A DNA stretch of 27,718 bases, from the IMG/VR virus record IMGVR_UViG_3300032315_000106, positions 1-27,718 of that record; one strand, written 5' to 3'. The position numbers and the translations under genes are program-made. Of this stretch, positions 14,163 through 20,311 are shown piece after piece. Below the pieces are notes generated by a model. The model did no database searches and was not told the DNA's origin. It saw nothing but the letters and a program-made list of their open reading frames with translations. Numbering within the stretch: the first letter of the stretch is position 1; every line of letters begins with the position of its first letter. The stretch comes from a virus.

Positions 14163-14635
14163 TTGCGTAATTGTTTTTTAAGTTCTCGTTTAGTTAATTT
14201 AAGTTCCCTGTGTACTGACATATAAGGTATGCCTGTAACTCTGCTAAGTTCTTTAGCGTTGCAGTTATGGTTAATAGCGTACACTCTCAAAAGTTCTGCT
14301 TTATACCAGTGCATCTTTGATAGTTCATCTTCTACTTTGTTAAGTAAATCTTCGTCTCTGTCGTGTACTATTAATTCAACCTCTAAAGGTTTTCTGTATG
14401 TCCTATAAAATTGGCTCGTATTACTTTGCATCATATTAATCATAGTTCTAACTAAGTAGAACTTTAATACGTTACGGGTGCGCATATCAATTAATCGTTC
14501 CTCGTCCATTTCGCATAGCACCTTAAATAATTCACTTCTTAAATCTTCTCGCAAATCTTCCGGCTGCATCTTGTCTATTGCTTCCTTTAATTCTCTGCTT
14601 TCCCAAAGTTCTAATATGATACTATTCTTGTTCAT
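14159..14635 (-). CDS. sigma-factor-like transcription regulator
   Basis: A 158-aa protein starting MNKNSIILELWESRELKEAI. Residues 26-80 (LREDLRSELFKVLCE, KFYLVRTMINMMQSNTSQFY) resemble sigma-70 region 2 as seen in Bacteroidetes phage proteins: an acidic helix, then a helix with NMMQSNTSQFYR in the -10-recognition position. Residues 112-150 (KAELLRVYAINHNCNAKEL, TGIPYMSVHRELKLTKREL) form a region-4-like helix-turn-helix. It overlaps the VRR-NUC gene by 14 nt. It probably redirects host RNA polymerase to phage promoters, perhaps late ones. Confidence 0.65.
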   Translation of the reverse strand: MNKNSIILELWESRELKEAIDKMQPEDLREDLRSELFKVLCEMDEERLIDMRTRNVLKFYLVRTMINMMQSNTSQFYRTYRKPLEVELIVHDRDEDLLNKVEDELSKMHWYKAELLRVYAINHNCNAKELSRVTGIPYMSVHRELKLTKRELKKQLRK

Positions 14636-14927
14636 ATTCTTTTAGGATTAGTTTGCCATCTTCTTCGGTTGCTATGTAACAAAAACAATTTGCCGTCTTT
14701 GCTAAGTTTAAGAATGATATCTGATAGCTGCTTAATTTATCGCCTATTGCTTTTGTTTCGCAGTATACCGCTACTCCGCTTTGCGTATGAAAGCCTACAA
14801 CATCTGGCACTCCTTTTAAACCTATAAAGGTGCGCCCTCTAACCGCTAAGTTATTATTGCGCCATACAAAGCACCCGTTTTTATTAAGGGTTTGGATTGC
14901 TTCTTTGGTTAATTCGTTTGCGGTCAT
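14622..14927 (-). CDS. VRR-NUC-type nuclease (PD-(D/E)xK)
   Basis: A 101-aa stand-alone nuclease domain. Key residues are visible: Pro41-Asp42 (GLKGVPDVVGF), Glu57-x-Lys59 (YCETKAIGD), and Gln69 (KLSSYQISFL), the VRR-NUC set. The Arg/Asn-rich start FVWRNNNLAVRGR may bind DNA. Such phage proteins are thought to act in branched-DNA resolution. It sits at the end of the replication block and overlaps the sigma-like gene by 14 nt. A resolvase role fits but is by family only. Confidence 0.8.
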   Translation of the reverse strand: MTANELTKEAIQTLNKNGCFVWRNNNLAVRGRTFIGLKGVPDVVGFHTQSGVAVYCETKAIGDKLSSYQISFLNLAKTANCFCYIATEEDGKLILKEYEQE

Positions 14928-14941
14928 AAAGCAAAACTATA

Positions 14942-15703
14942 TTAAGAAAACGATACTTTGCTAATTTTTATTTGTTCCTCAAAAAATAAAGCTACTGCAA
15001 CTGCTCGAGCCTGGTTCTTTAGCCAACTCTCAGTCCACTCGTCTCGGTACTGCTTTGCACTTATTATGTCCATTTTATTAGCTTTGTAGGTAATAATCTC
15101 CATAAGTTTCTTTTTAGCAACTGCACCATCTTCTTTAGTCCATATCTTAATACCTAAACTATTAAGCTTTGTAAATACAGATAAAGGGTTAAATAACTTA
15201 TCAAATGTTCTATCTTCTAACAATTTGTATTCCTGATAACTGTAATCAATTATCTCTAAATCGGTTAAGTGCGGGATTGCTTCTACTCGTTCTTGTGGCA
15301 TCATTTTTCTTACTTCGTTTGCTTTTTTCTTATACCTGTCCATTACCTGACTAAAATAAGCAGGACTAAAGTTTTGGTAATGGTCTATAAAGTCATTAGC
15401 TACCATTTGCTTAAACGCTACTTTAACTTCGTTTATTGTAAAGTTTCCGTATTGTGTCCTTATCCAATCCTCTAAAACTGCTAACTTAACTTTGTCTGGT
15501 ATTACGTTTATGCCTACTAACTGCATAATGTAAATCAGGTTCTGATGCAGCATTGTTTGATTAAGGCTTCTTATCCTCTCACCCAAAAAGGCGGTCATAA
15601 TCTCCTGCTCCGAAGGTAGTAGCGTTGATAAGGTTGTAGCCGTCAAGGTTAAATTGTTCTCCTTTTGTAAGTTTGCGCTGATTGTTTGTAGTTCCTTTTG
15701 CAT
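14942..15703 (-). CDS. replication protein (helicase-loader-like)
   Basis: A 253-aa soluble protein. The middle (TQYGNFTINEVKVAFKQM, DHYQNFSPAYFSQVM, RYKKKANEVRKM) resembles proteins I associate with Bacteroidetes phage replication loci, downstream of a DUF1376 protein. A helicase-loader or primosome role is inferred. The chosen start MQKELQTISANLQKEN gives a 125-nt out-of-frame overlap with the preceding gene; a shorter start at M51 (15553) avoids this, but the overlapping segment (LLPSEQEIMTAFLGERI) looks coding, so I keep it. No Walker motif is seen. Confidence 0.6.
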   Translation of the reverse strand: MQKELQTISANLQKENNLTLTATTLSTLLPSEQEIMTAFLGERIRSLNQTMLHQNLIYIMQLVGINVIPDKVKLAVLEDWIRTQYGNFTINEVKVAFKQMVANDFIDHYQNFSPAYFSQVMDRYKKKANEVRKMMPQERVEAIPHLTDLEIIDYSYQEYKLLEDRTFDKLFNPLSVFTKLNSLGIKIWTKEDGAVAKKKLMEIITYKANKMDIISAKQYRDEWTESWLKNQARAVAVALFFEEQIKISKVSFS

Positions 15704-16280
15704 ATTGTTTAGTGTTTGTTATCCAATTATTTGCGGCTGCTCCCCAACTTTTCATAGGGTTCTTACCTACTTTCCACCCATTACTTTCGTAGTAATTTAC
15801 AAACTTTTCAGCTTCAATCTTTGCTTGGTCTAAATCAATTCTTGATGCCATATATTCATAAGCTTGTTCAAAATTACATTTACTTTTATTATTATTTATA
15901 TCTTTATTTATATCTTCATTTACATTTTCCATATGGGAGTCCATATGAGGTTGCATATGCGTTTCATATGGGGGTTCATATGAGGGTTTGTCTTTAGGTT
16001 TCATATTGTTTCGCCTTGACTCAGTAAAGGTTTTACGCTTATCCTTTTCAACATCAAGCCTGACATTGTACCATAAACCTTCGTTATCTTGTATAAACTT
16101 GCATTTCACTTGTTCCCACAAGTGACCAACCGTATGTTGTATCATATGAGTATTCATATGACCACGATTGAATTGAAGCATAAGCAAATCCATATATGCT
16201 CCTTTTTCTTCAAATGTCATTCCCATTGTGCCACTAACATAGTCGCCGGGATAAAATAAAAACGCTGGGTCTTTTGCCAT
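15579..16280 (-). CDS. DUF1376/YdaU-type replication initiator-like protein
   Basis: A 233-aa protein starting MAKDPAFLFYPGDYVSGTMG, a canonical DUF1376 N-terminus: a winged-helix-like domain (residues 1-75) that in phages sits at replication origins. A linker follows, full of Met-His repeats (METHMQPHMDSHMENV-like stretch around residues 104-120), then a C-terminal domain with KVGKNPMKSWGAAANNW. The ATG follows directly on an eight-U tract of a strong terminator hairpin, with no ribosome-binding site, so expression may be gated by read-through. It probably initiates or loads the replisome together with the next gene. Confidence 0.75.
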   Translation of the reverse strand: MAKDPAFLFYPGDYVSGTMGMTFEEKGAYMDLLMLQFNRGHMNTHMIQHTVGHLWEQVKCKFIQDNEGLWYNVRLDVEKDKRKTFTESRRNNMKPKDKPSYEPPYETHMQPHMDSHMENVNEDINKDINNNKSKCNFEQAYEYMASRIDLDQAKIEAEKFVNYYESNGWKVGKNPMKSWGAAANNWITNTKQYAKGTTNNQRKLTKGEQFNLDGYNLINATTFGAGDYDRLFG

Positions 16281-16319
16281 AAAAAAAATAAACCCCGATA
16301 GCTACGAACTACCAGGGTT
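16281..16319 (-). terminator. intrinsic terminator abutting a start codon
   Basis: On the minus strand AACCCUGGUAG pairs with CUAUCGGGGUU over 11 uninterrupted base pairs (two G-U wobbles, both possible only on this strand), with loop UUCGUAG, followed by UA and eight U. The U-tract ends immediately before the ATG at 16280. It looks like a strong Rho-independent terminator placed so that read-through transcripts start translating at once. Confidence 0.75.
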
Positions 16320-16375
16320 ATTATTATTTAACCACTAAACACATAGTCGGTTCGTAGTACGTCTATGTCTTTTTA
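16281..16375 (-). ncRNA. candidate leader RNA with kissing-loop hairpins
   Basis: A transcript from the promoter at 16382-16411 would begin near 16375 and end at the terminator (about 95 nt). Hairpin B (16341-16368) pairs ACAUAG with CUAUGU, then CG with CG across an A-A mismatch, leaving loop UACUACGAAC. Seven nucleotides of that loop, CUACGAA, are the exact complement of the complete terminator loop UUCGUAG, so the two hairpins could kiss, or an 8-bp long-range helix could compete with the terminator stem. It could act as an attenuator for the DUF1376 gene or be a free small RNA. Confidence 0.5.
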
Positions 16376-16381
16376 TATCTG

Positions 16382-16411
16382 CAAATATACACTAATTTTC
16401 AATAAGTTCAA
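16382..16411 (-). promoter_or_regulatory. Bacteroidetes-type promoter for the leader RNA
   Basis: On the minus strand TTG (16411-16409), exactly 19 nt, then TATATTTG (16389-16382), a perfect TAnnTTTG. It overlaps the last codons of the DnaA-like gene and points to a start near 16375, just before hairpin B. It is the best promoter match I found in the window. Confidence 0.65.
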
Positions 16412-16820
16412 TCTTTTGACAAATTCTTTTTAATTTGTCTTTAAACCAATCTTCCGTGTCAATTAGGTTGTTTGCTTGTTTTATGTTATGTATTGCGGTT
16501 GTGTGGTCCTTAGTGCCTGAGTATATGCTTATATCTTTGAGGCTTAACTTAGTGTATCGCCTTAATAAATAAGCAGCAGCCTTACGACCAAAAGTAGTTT
16601 TTAAACTTCTATCTTTTTTTAACACATCGCATTCAAATGTCTCATCTACTAAACTTACAATTTTTAATGCTCCTATATCTGCGCCTAAAGGCTGATTATC
16701 TTCAATGCCTAATAGTCCCAACTGGTGCATCATATCGTGTAGGCGTATATGGGTAAGTCTTTGAGCATAATATAAATCTTTTAATTGTTTGATTGATACA
16801 TCTTTTTTCTTAGTTAGCAT
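16392..16820 (-). CDS. orphan DnaA domain IV-like DNA-binding protein
   Basis: A 142-aa protein whose C-terminal half matches the DnaA DNA-binding domain: TTFGRKAAAYLLRRYTKLSL (residues 75-94), then ISIYSGTKDHTTAIHNIKQA (97-116), where KDHTTAIHNI reproduces the DnaA signature (GRDHTTVLHA-like). The AAA+ ATPase domain is absent; the N-terminus (residues 1-70) is an unrelated helical segment. It probably binds DnaA boxes, either to recruit host DnaA to the phage origin or to compete with it. The neighbouring DUF1376, ERF and HTH genes form the replication region. Confidence 0.75.
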   Translation of the reverse strand: MLTKKKDVSIKQLKDLYYAQRLTHIRLHDMMHQLGLLGIEDNQPLGADIGALKIVSLVDETFECDVLKKDRSLKTTFGRKAAAYLLRRYTKLSLKDISIYSGTKDHTTAIHNIKQANNLIDTEDWFKDKLKRICQKIELIEN

Positions 16821-16822
16821 AA

Positions 16823-17017
16823 TTAAAACGGCAATCCTTCCGTATCTTCTTTAGGTTTAAAATCATTTACATAAATCTTAAAGTCTGGTTGTTTGTCCTC
16901 TGTCTTGTAAGCGTTAACCCACATTGAGTAACGTACATCATTGATTGTAAAATTAATTACTTCTCCTTTAGCAGTTGTCTTTTTCCAACCGCCAGTACTC
17001 CATTTTTTTTGTTCCAT
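16823..17017 (-). CDS. small protein with SSB-like acidic tip (64 aa)
   Basis: A 64-aa beta-rich protein (GEVINFTINDVRYSMWVN, then DFKIYVNDFKP). It ends KEDTEGLPF, which resembles the acidic, Pro-Phe-terminated tip that single-strand DNA-binding proteins use to recruit partners. The size is too small for a full OB-fold SSB. It lies between the DnaA-like and HTH genes with 1-2 nt gaps. A role as ssDNA-associated adaptor is inferred; DUF736-like folds are another possibility. Confidence 0.5.
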   Translation of the reverse strand: MEQKKWSTGGWKKTTAKGEVINFTINDVRYSMWVNAYKTEDKQPDFKIYVNDFKPKEDTEGLPF

Positions 17018-17018
17018 T

Positions 17019-17228
17019 TTATTTGTTTTTGATTGAATATTTAGCTACTAATTTACTTTGTTTTTTCGTACCTACGTTAATTAATTCCGTTTGTACTTTA
17101 TAGCCTTGTCTCTTTAAATCAAAGACTACGGCTGCAAGTCTAAGACTGTTGTACTTGTTCAATGCTTGGATTGGTGTCAAGGTCTTGCCCGTAAGCAAGT
17201 GGTTCAAGATGCGTTGTTTCTGTGTCAT
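17019..17228 (-). CDS. HTH_39-type helix-turn-helix protein (69 aa)
   Basis: A 69-aa protein matching the phage helix-turn-helix family (HTH_39): MTQKQRILNHLLTGKTLTPI begins the first helices, ALNKYNSLRLAAVVFDLKRQ forms the recognition part, and a beta wing ends in KLVAKYSIKNK. These short proteins sit in phage replication regions and are assumed to be transcriptional regulators. It overlaps the next upstream gene by 89 nt in another frame, an unusually long overlap. Confidence 0.75.
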   Translation of the reverse strand: MTQKQRILNHLLTGKTLTPIQALNKYNSLRLAAVVFDLKRQGYKVQTELINVGTKKQSKLVAKYSIKNK

Positions 17229-17385
17229 TGTTTGGGATTTGGGTTAAAAATACTGGTTTGTCTAAAATGGTTTGATACTTTTCTATGAATGTTAATAAGT
17301 CAGCGTATGCCTCTTCGTTATACCAAGCGTAATGATATACTTCTGCTAGGAGCATCTGCCTTTCAAATGGTAGCAAGTCTCTCAT
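17140..17385 (-). CDS. hypothetical acidic protein (81 aa)
   Basis: An 81-aa protein starting MRDLLPFERQMLLAEVYHYA; its ATG overlaps the ERF gene stop (TAATG), so it is coupled to it. The first half is aromatic and helical, and the C-terminus acidic and Gln-rich (NDTETTHLEPLAYGQD). The last 89 nt overlap the HTH gene in a different frame; it is kept because the start is tightly coupled and the N-terminus looks coding. Function unknown, perhaps a partner of ERF. Confidence 0.5.
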   Translation of the reverse strand: MRDLLPFERQMLLAEVYHYAWYNEEAYADLLTFIEKYQTILDKPVFLTQIPNNDTETTHLEPLAYGQDLDTNPSIEQVQQS

Positions 17386-17918
17386 TAGCTTTTCTTTATG
17401 GTTTCTTTAATCTTGTTAAATTCGTCTAAGGTCTTGATGGCATTGATTTTAATGGCAGCCTTTACCTTCTGGTCTTCGGTAAACTTTGTCTTATCTAACT
17501 GCTCAATCAAGAACGCCTTTTGCCCTTCGCTTACTTCGTCTTTGTGTTCGTTAGTTGCGTCCGCATCTTTGGTATCGTCTATTGCAAAGAGTCCGTTAAG
17601 GGCGTACTTACGAGCGTAGCTACTTGCTGCTCCGGTAATCTGTGAAGCGTCCATACCTTTTTTGTTTTCCTCTTCACGGGCAAGACCCGTGCAAGTAATG
17701 TTATCCTCTAAGTTACTTAGACAAGCCGTAGCCTTTACATAAACCCTACCGCCTACTTCTACTACCTCATCGCTTAACATCAAAGCGTAGCCGTATTTAT
17801 GGCAGATAGGTTTTGCAGCTTCGATAATATCTTCTGCACTTCGGTACTTGTATTTAGCAAAAGCATTGAATTGATTTTTAGGTGCTTTTAATTCCTGTTG
17901 TATTTTAATTAGGCTCAT
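17385..17918 (-). CDS. erf: ERF-family single-strand annealing recombinase
   Basis: A 177-aa protein of the ERF family: ELKAPKNQFNAFAKYKYRSA (residues 9-28), IIEAAKPICHKYGYALM, and the signature QITGAASSYARKYALNGLFA (92-111), followed by IDDTKDADA. ERF proteins anneal complementary single strands in phage recombination and replication. The C-terminal 55 residues are a variable Lys/Glu-rich tail that probably binds partners. It precedes the 81-aa gene (TAATG). Confidence 0.9.
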   Translation of the reverse strand: MSLIKIQQELKAPKNQFNAFAKYKYRSAEDIIEAAKPICHKYGYALMLSDEVVEVGGRVYVKATACLSNLEDNITCTGLAREEENKKGMDASQITGAASSYARKYALNGLFAIDDTKDADATNEHKDEVSEGQKAFLIEQLDKTKFTEDQKVKAAIKINAIKTLDEFNKIKETIKKS

Positions 17919-17920
17919 TG

Positions 17921-18118
17921 TTATTGGTTTTGAATGTCTACTGAATAGTGTTCTAAAATTTCGATAATAGGCTCTTGCCTTTTCTTTAGGCTCACAAAGT
18001 ATTCGTAAGCCTGTGAGTATTCTAAGTACATACTCATACTATCGTATTTGTTATCTACTAAAGTATAGTAGAAAATCGTGCCGTCTGGCTTAGTTTCTTT
18101 TACAAATTCAATCTTCAT
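17921..18118 (-). CDS. hypothetical protein (65 aa)
   Basis: A 65-aa protein starting MKIEFVKETKPDGTIFYYTL and continuing with a helical YLEYSQAYEYFVSLKKRQ. The N-terminus recurs in small early proteins of Bacteroidetes phages, function unknown. It begins inside the end of the 68-aa gene (11-nt overlap) and ends 2 nt before the ERF gene, so it is co-translated. Confidence 0.55.
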   Translation of the reverse strand: MKIEFVKETKPDGTIFYYTLVDNKYDSMSMYLEYSQAYEYFVSLKKRQEPIIEILEHYSVDIQNQ

Positions 18119-18314
18119 ATTGTTCGGTTTTTAAAAGTTCTTGTTCTGCATTGTTTTCTACCCAACGAGTAAACGTATAATCGTCATCTTCGTAGTCGTA
18201 GTTTTTAGGCAATAGAGCAGGGTCATAAGGGTTTGTTGTACTCCTATCCCCGTCAATTAATATGTTCCCGTATCGCTGATATTGGAACATTTGGTAGGTG
18301 GTTAAATGTGTCAT
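18108..18314 (-). CDS. hypothetical protein, first gene of the early operon (68 aa)
   Basis: A 68-aa protein starting MTHLTTYQMFQYQRYGNILI, with an acidic, Tyr/Asp-rich middle (KNYDYEDDDYTFTRWVENN) and a Glu-rich end. It is the first gene after the 370-nt regulatory gap, only 11-25 nt downstream of a TATCTTTG promoter element. No family recognised. As first product it is a candidate early regulator or anti-host factor. Confidence 0.5.
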   Translation of the reverse strand: MTHLTTYQMFQYQRYGNILIDGDRSTTNPYDPALLPKNYDYEDDDYTFTRWVENNAEQELLKTEQYED

Positions 18315-18687
18315 ATTGTGTTTTGTTTCAACAAAGATAACACATTACACAATACAAAGTGCATAATTAAAAAATATATTTTTGTAACCTTGTTGCAAAT
18401 GATGGGTTTTATATAAATCAAAAAAACTATTTAATGTGCATTTTATCGCACATTATGTAAAAAAAAGGTATTTAATGATGTAAAATTCCGACATTAAGAG
18501 CAGCATATTGCACTTTAGATTCTGCTATTTATACGTAGGATTGTACGCATATACGTACAAAAGTGTTACAAATATATGTAAAATTGTAACATAAAGTAAG
18601 GGTAAAAGTTGCCAAAGTCGGTAACAAAATGCAGCCAAAAGTAGTAGTATTACTACCTTTATTTTACTTTAAATGTCTAAAGTAACA
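18315..18687. promoter_or_regulatory. 373-nt regulatory region with inverted repeats, possible origin or switch
   Basis: No gene fits here (longest frame 17 codons). It holds three inverted repeats: TAATGTGC-8 nt-GCACATTA (18432-18455), TTGTACG-CATATA-CGTACAA (18541-18560), and TGTTACAA-12 nt-TTGTAACA (18564-18591), the last overlapping a TATATTTG promoter-like box (18569-18576). A terminator-like GTAGTA-4 nt-TACTAC hairpin with T-tail (minus strand, 18641-18656) closes the upstream transcript. DnaA-box-like matches (TTATGCAC, CATTACACA) are imperfect. An operator cluster or replication origin fits; I cannot decide. Confidence 0.55.
18332..18355 (-). promoter_or_regulatory. candidate promoter before the early operon
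   Basis: On the minus strand TATCTTTG (18339-18332) is a perfect TAnnTTTG; a TTTG lies 15 nt upstream, shorter than the usual 17-23 spacing, so the upstream element is weak. A CACATTA half-site of the inverted repeat at 18432-18455 recurs at 18341-18347, overlapping the spacer, as expected of repression. Confidence 0.4.
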
Positions 18688-18879
18688 TTAATCTAAAAAG
18701 ATTTTAAGCGTTCTTTTGCCGTCTTGATAAGATAATTCTATTGATTTGAAGTCGCCAAGTTCCTGATATAAAGTTAATATCCTACCTATTGGGTAATCGT
18801 TTTTAGCGTGGTTAATTACTTCTAATCTTGTAATCTCTGGCTTGGTTTCGTTTTCCATATTTTTAATTTTAAACTTCAT
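18688..18879 (-). CDS. small conserved phage protein (63 aa, or 56 aa)
   Basis: A 63-aa protein ending RTLKIFLD; the core TRLEVINHAKNDYPIGRILT followed by SIELSYQDGKRTLKIF is a short beta-rich domain I recall from Bacteroidetes phages (function unknown). The second ATG (M8) has AAAATTAAAAAT before it and may be the true start. It is flanked by two regulatory stretches: an operator at 18884-18920 and a terminator-like hairpin downstream. A regulatory role is suggested only by this context. Confidence 0.5.
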   Translation of the reverse strand: MKFKIKNMENETKPEITRLEVINHAKNDYPIGRILTLYQELGDFKSIELSYQDGKRTLKIFLD

Positions 18880-18883
18880 ATAT

Positions 18884-18920
18884 TGTTCACAAAAGTTAAA
18901 CGTTCACGAATACGTGAACA
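18884..18920 (-). promoter_or_regulatory. operator-like half-site cluster
   Basis: The plus strand contains GTTCACG-AATA-CGTGAAC, a perfect 7-nt inverted repeat (18902-18919), and a third half-site TGTTCAC at 18884-18890. Together they flank the promoter of the 18879 gene, whose AACTTTTG box lies between them. This is the layout of a dimeric repressor with a secondary site. Confidence 0.5.
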
Positions 18921-18961
18921 TTATAAAATGTTGTTGTACCTAAATTATAATAAGTTGTACT

Positions 18962-19432
18962 TTAGAGCAACTTTTGAAAGTAAAGTTTGTCAGAACCCCC
19001 GTAAGAATACTCTGGTAAGTAAAGCTTGAACCGGCAATCTATAAGGTTATTAGCCGAAGGGAAGTTGTCTAAGGTAGTGTAAGTAATAGCTATGTGGCAA
19101 AAAGTAGATGCAGCCTTTAACCTGGTTCTAATCATTCGTCTCTGTATGCCCTGCCCTCTATATTCTTTTTTAACCCAAGCCCTGTTAAATATACAAATGC
19201 CCTTAGAATAAATTGAGCCGCAATATGCTACGATACGGCTCATATCGTCAAGCATTACCCACCACTCACGATTGAACTGGAACTCATCTCCGCAACCTTT
19301 AAAGTTTGGGTTCGTATAATCTAATTGCTTTAGGTCTTCGTAAACTTCTCTATCTAAAATATTTCCGAAGCTGTATATCTTCTTTAGGCGCATTGTGTAT
19401 CTGTTCGAGTTTAGTAAGGTATAAAATGGCAT
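18962..19432 (-). CDS. GNAT-family N-acetyltransferase-like protein
   Basis: A 156-aa protein with GNAT features: strands near IVAYCGSIYSKGICIF, then AWVKKEYRGQGIQRRMIRTR, whose RGQGIQRRM is motif A, the acetyl-CoA pyrophosphate loop, followed by FCHIAITYTTLDNFPSANNL (motif B-like). Start is ambiguous: M1 overlaps the upstream gene by 83 nt, while M14 (19393) gives a 143-aa protein. Phage GNATs may modify host proteins or nucleic acid bases (as Mom does); no evidence decides. It lies between a MazG-like gene and an operator. Confidence 0.72.
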   Translation of the reverse strand: MPFYTLLNSNRYTMRLKKIYSFGNILDREVYEDLKQLDYTNPNFKGCGDEFQFNREWWVMLDDMSRIVAYCGSIYSKGICIFNRAWVKKEYRGQGIQRRMIRTRLKAASTFCHIAITYTTLDNFPSANNLIDCRFKLYLPEYSYGGSDKLYFQKLL

Positions 19433-19574
19433 CTTGTAGTTCCTGCTTCAAATGTGTTATCCATTGCCCCGTAGATAAGTCTTGCCTATCCATTGTGCAG
19501 TTATACTTTTCTTTGCCTACTTTTTCACGCCTACGCATATCTTCTATAACTGCTGCTAATATTTTGCTATCCAT
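19350..19574 (-). CDS. MazG-like small protein (74 aa)
   Basis: A 74-aa helical protein with a MazG-type nucleotide pyrophosphohydrolase feel: ILAAVIEDMRRREKVGKEKY (residues 5-24), then TGQWITHLKQELQDAILYLT (35-54), where the E-x-x-D pattern of the second helix would bind metal. It is shorter than full MazG (one of two helical pairs), so activity is uncertain. It adjoins the DEDD exonuclease gene, both suited to nucleotide or DNA turnover. Confidence 0.5.
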   Translation of the reverse strand: MDSKILAAVIEDMRRREKVGKEKYNCTMDRQDLSTGQWITHLKQELQDAILYLTKLEQIHNAPKEDIQLRKYFR

Positions 19575-20308
19575 TATTTGTCTGTTTTGGAATGTATTTT
19601 AAAACAAGTTTTGCACTTGTATAATATCTTCTTAACTCCTGTTGCGGTTGTGCGCCTCATTTGTATTATCAAGTCATCGCTTCCGCACTCAGGGCAGCTA
19701 CCTCTGTCTGCTCCGAAGATAACTCCGTAATGTGTTTTAGGTTCGATGTGTAGCTTTAATGCGTTAAATACTTGCTCTAATAACACTACGTCCTTCTGGC
19801 AGTACTTAATCATTTTAGCCATAGCAATCTTATCCTTATGCAGAACGATGTCTTTCCATAAACTATATTCTGTTTTGATCTTAGTGCCAATACCTAAATA
19901 GTCAGCTATGTAATTAAGCTTGTTGCTATTAAATCTAAACTTTTGCCTTGCTACCTTTAGCGTGTCAATAGTAACATAAGAAGGGAACATTTCTATTTTG
20001 TGAAACAAGCACCTGGTTCTTATCCAAGCAAGATCAAACTTATCTCCGTTGTGTCCTACTAACTCCGATGCAGTATTAGCTACCTCTACAAACTTTTGCA
20101 GCATTCTTTTGTCATTCTGTTTGCTATCCCATTCTAAATAATAAACTTCTTTTTCGTCTTCCCACTTGTAACAGATGCAAATTACTGCACGTTCTTTGAT
20201 AATGCTATCAGTTGTAATGTTTAACTTGTAACCGGCAGTCCAGAAAAAGCCTACGTTCGGGCTTGTTTCGATGTCAAAGAATAGTCGTTTGCGTTTGGTT
20301 TTGAGCAT
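19574..20308 (-). CDS. DEDD-type 3'-5' exonuclease with C-terminal zinc ribbon
   Basis: A 244-aa RNase H-fold exonuclease: FFDIETSP (Asp12, Glu14), GHNGDKFDLAW (Asp92 as second acid), and YCQKDVVLLEQ (Asp173), the DnaQ/RNase_H_2-like set. The C-terminus carries CPECG (Cys205, Cys208) and CKTC (Cys232, Cys235), a zinc ribbon. It probably degrades or proofreads DNA during phage replication or host DNA breakdown. It is 3 nt after the holin stop and is coupled to the MazG-like gene by one-nt overlap. Confidence 0.85.
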   Translation of the reverse strand: MLKTKRKRLFFDIETSPNVGFFWTAGYKLNITTDSIIKERAVICICYKWEDEKEVYYLEWDSKQNDKRMLQKFVEVANTASELVGHNGDKFDLAWIRTRCLFHKIEMFPSYVTIDTLKVARQKFRFNSNKLNYIADYLGIGTKIKTEYSLWKDIVLHKDKIAMAKMIKYCQKDVVLLEQVFNALKLHIEPKTHYGVIFGADRGSCPECGSDDLIIQMRRTTATGVKKILYKCKTCFKIHSKTDK

Positions 20309-20311
20309 TGT

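Noticed and set aside
16341-16368. PreQ1 riboswitch for the deazaguanine genes
   Set aside because: GGTTCGTAG-like wording tempted me, but it lacks the preQ1-I consensus, points away from the que genes, and the kissing-loop layout explains it better.
18315-18687. Hidden small gene in the large noncoding gap
   Set aside because: Only frames of 17 codons or fewer; no plausible start or coding content.
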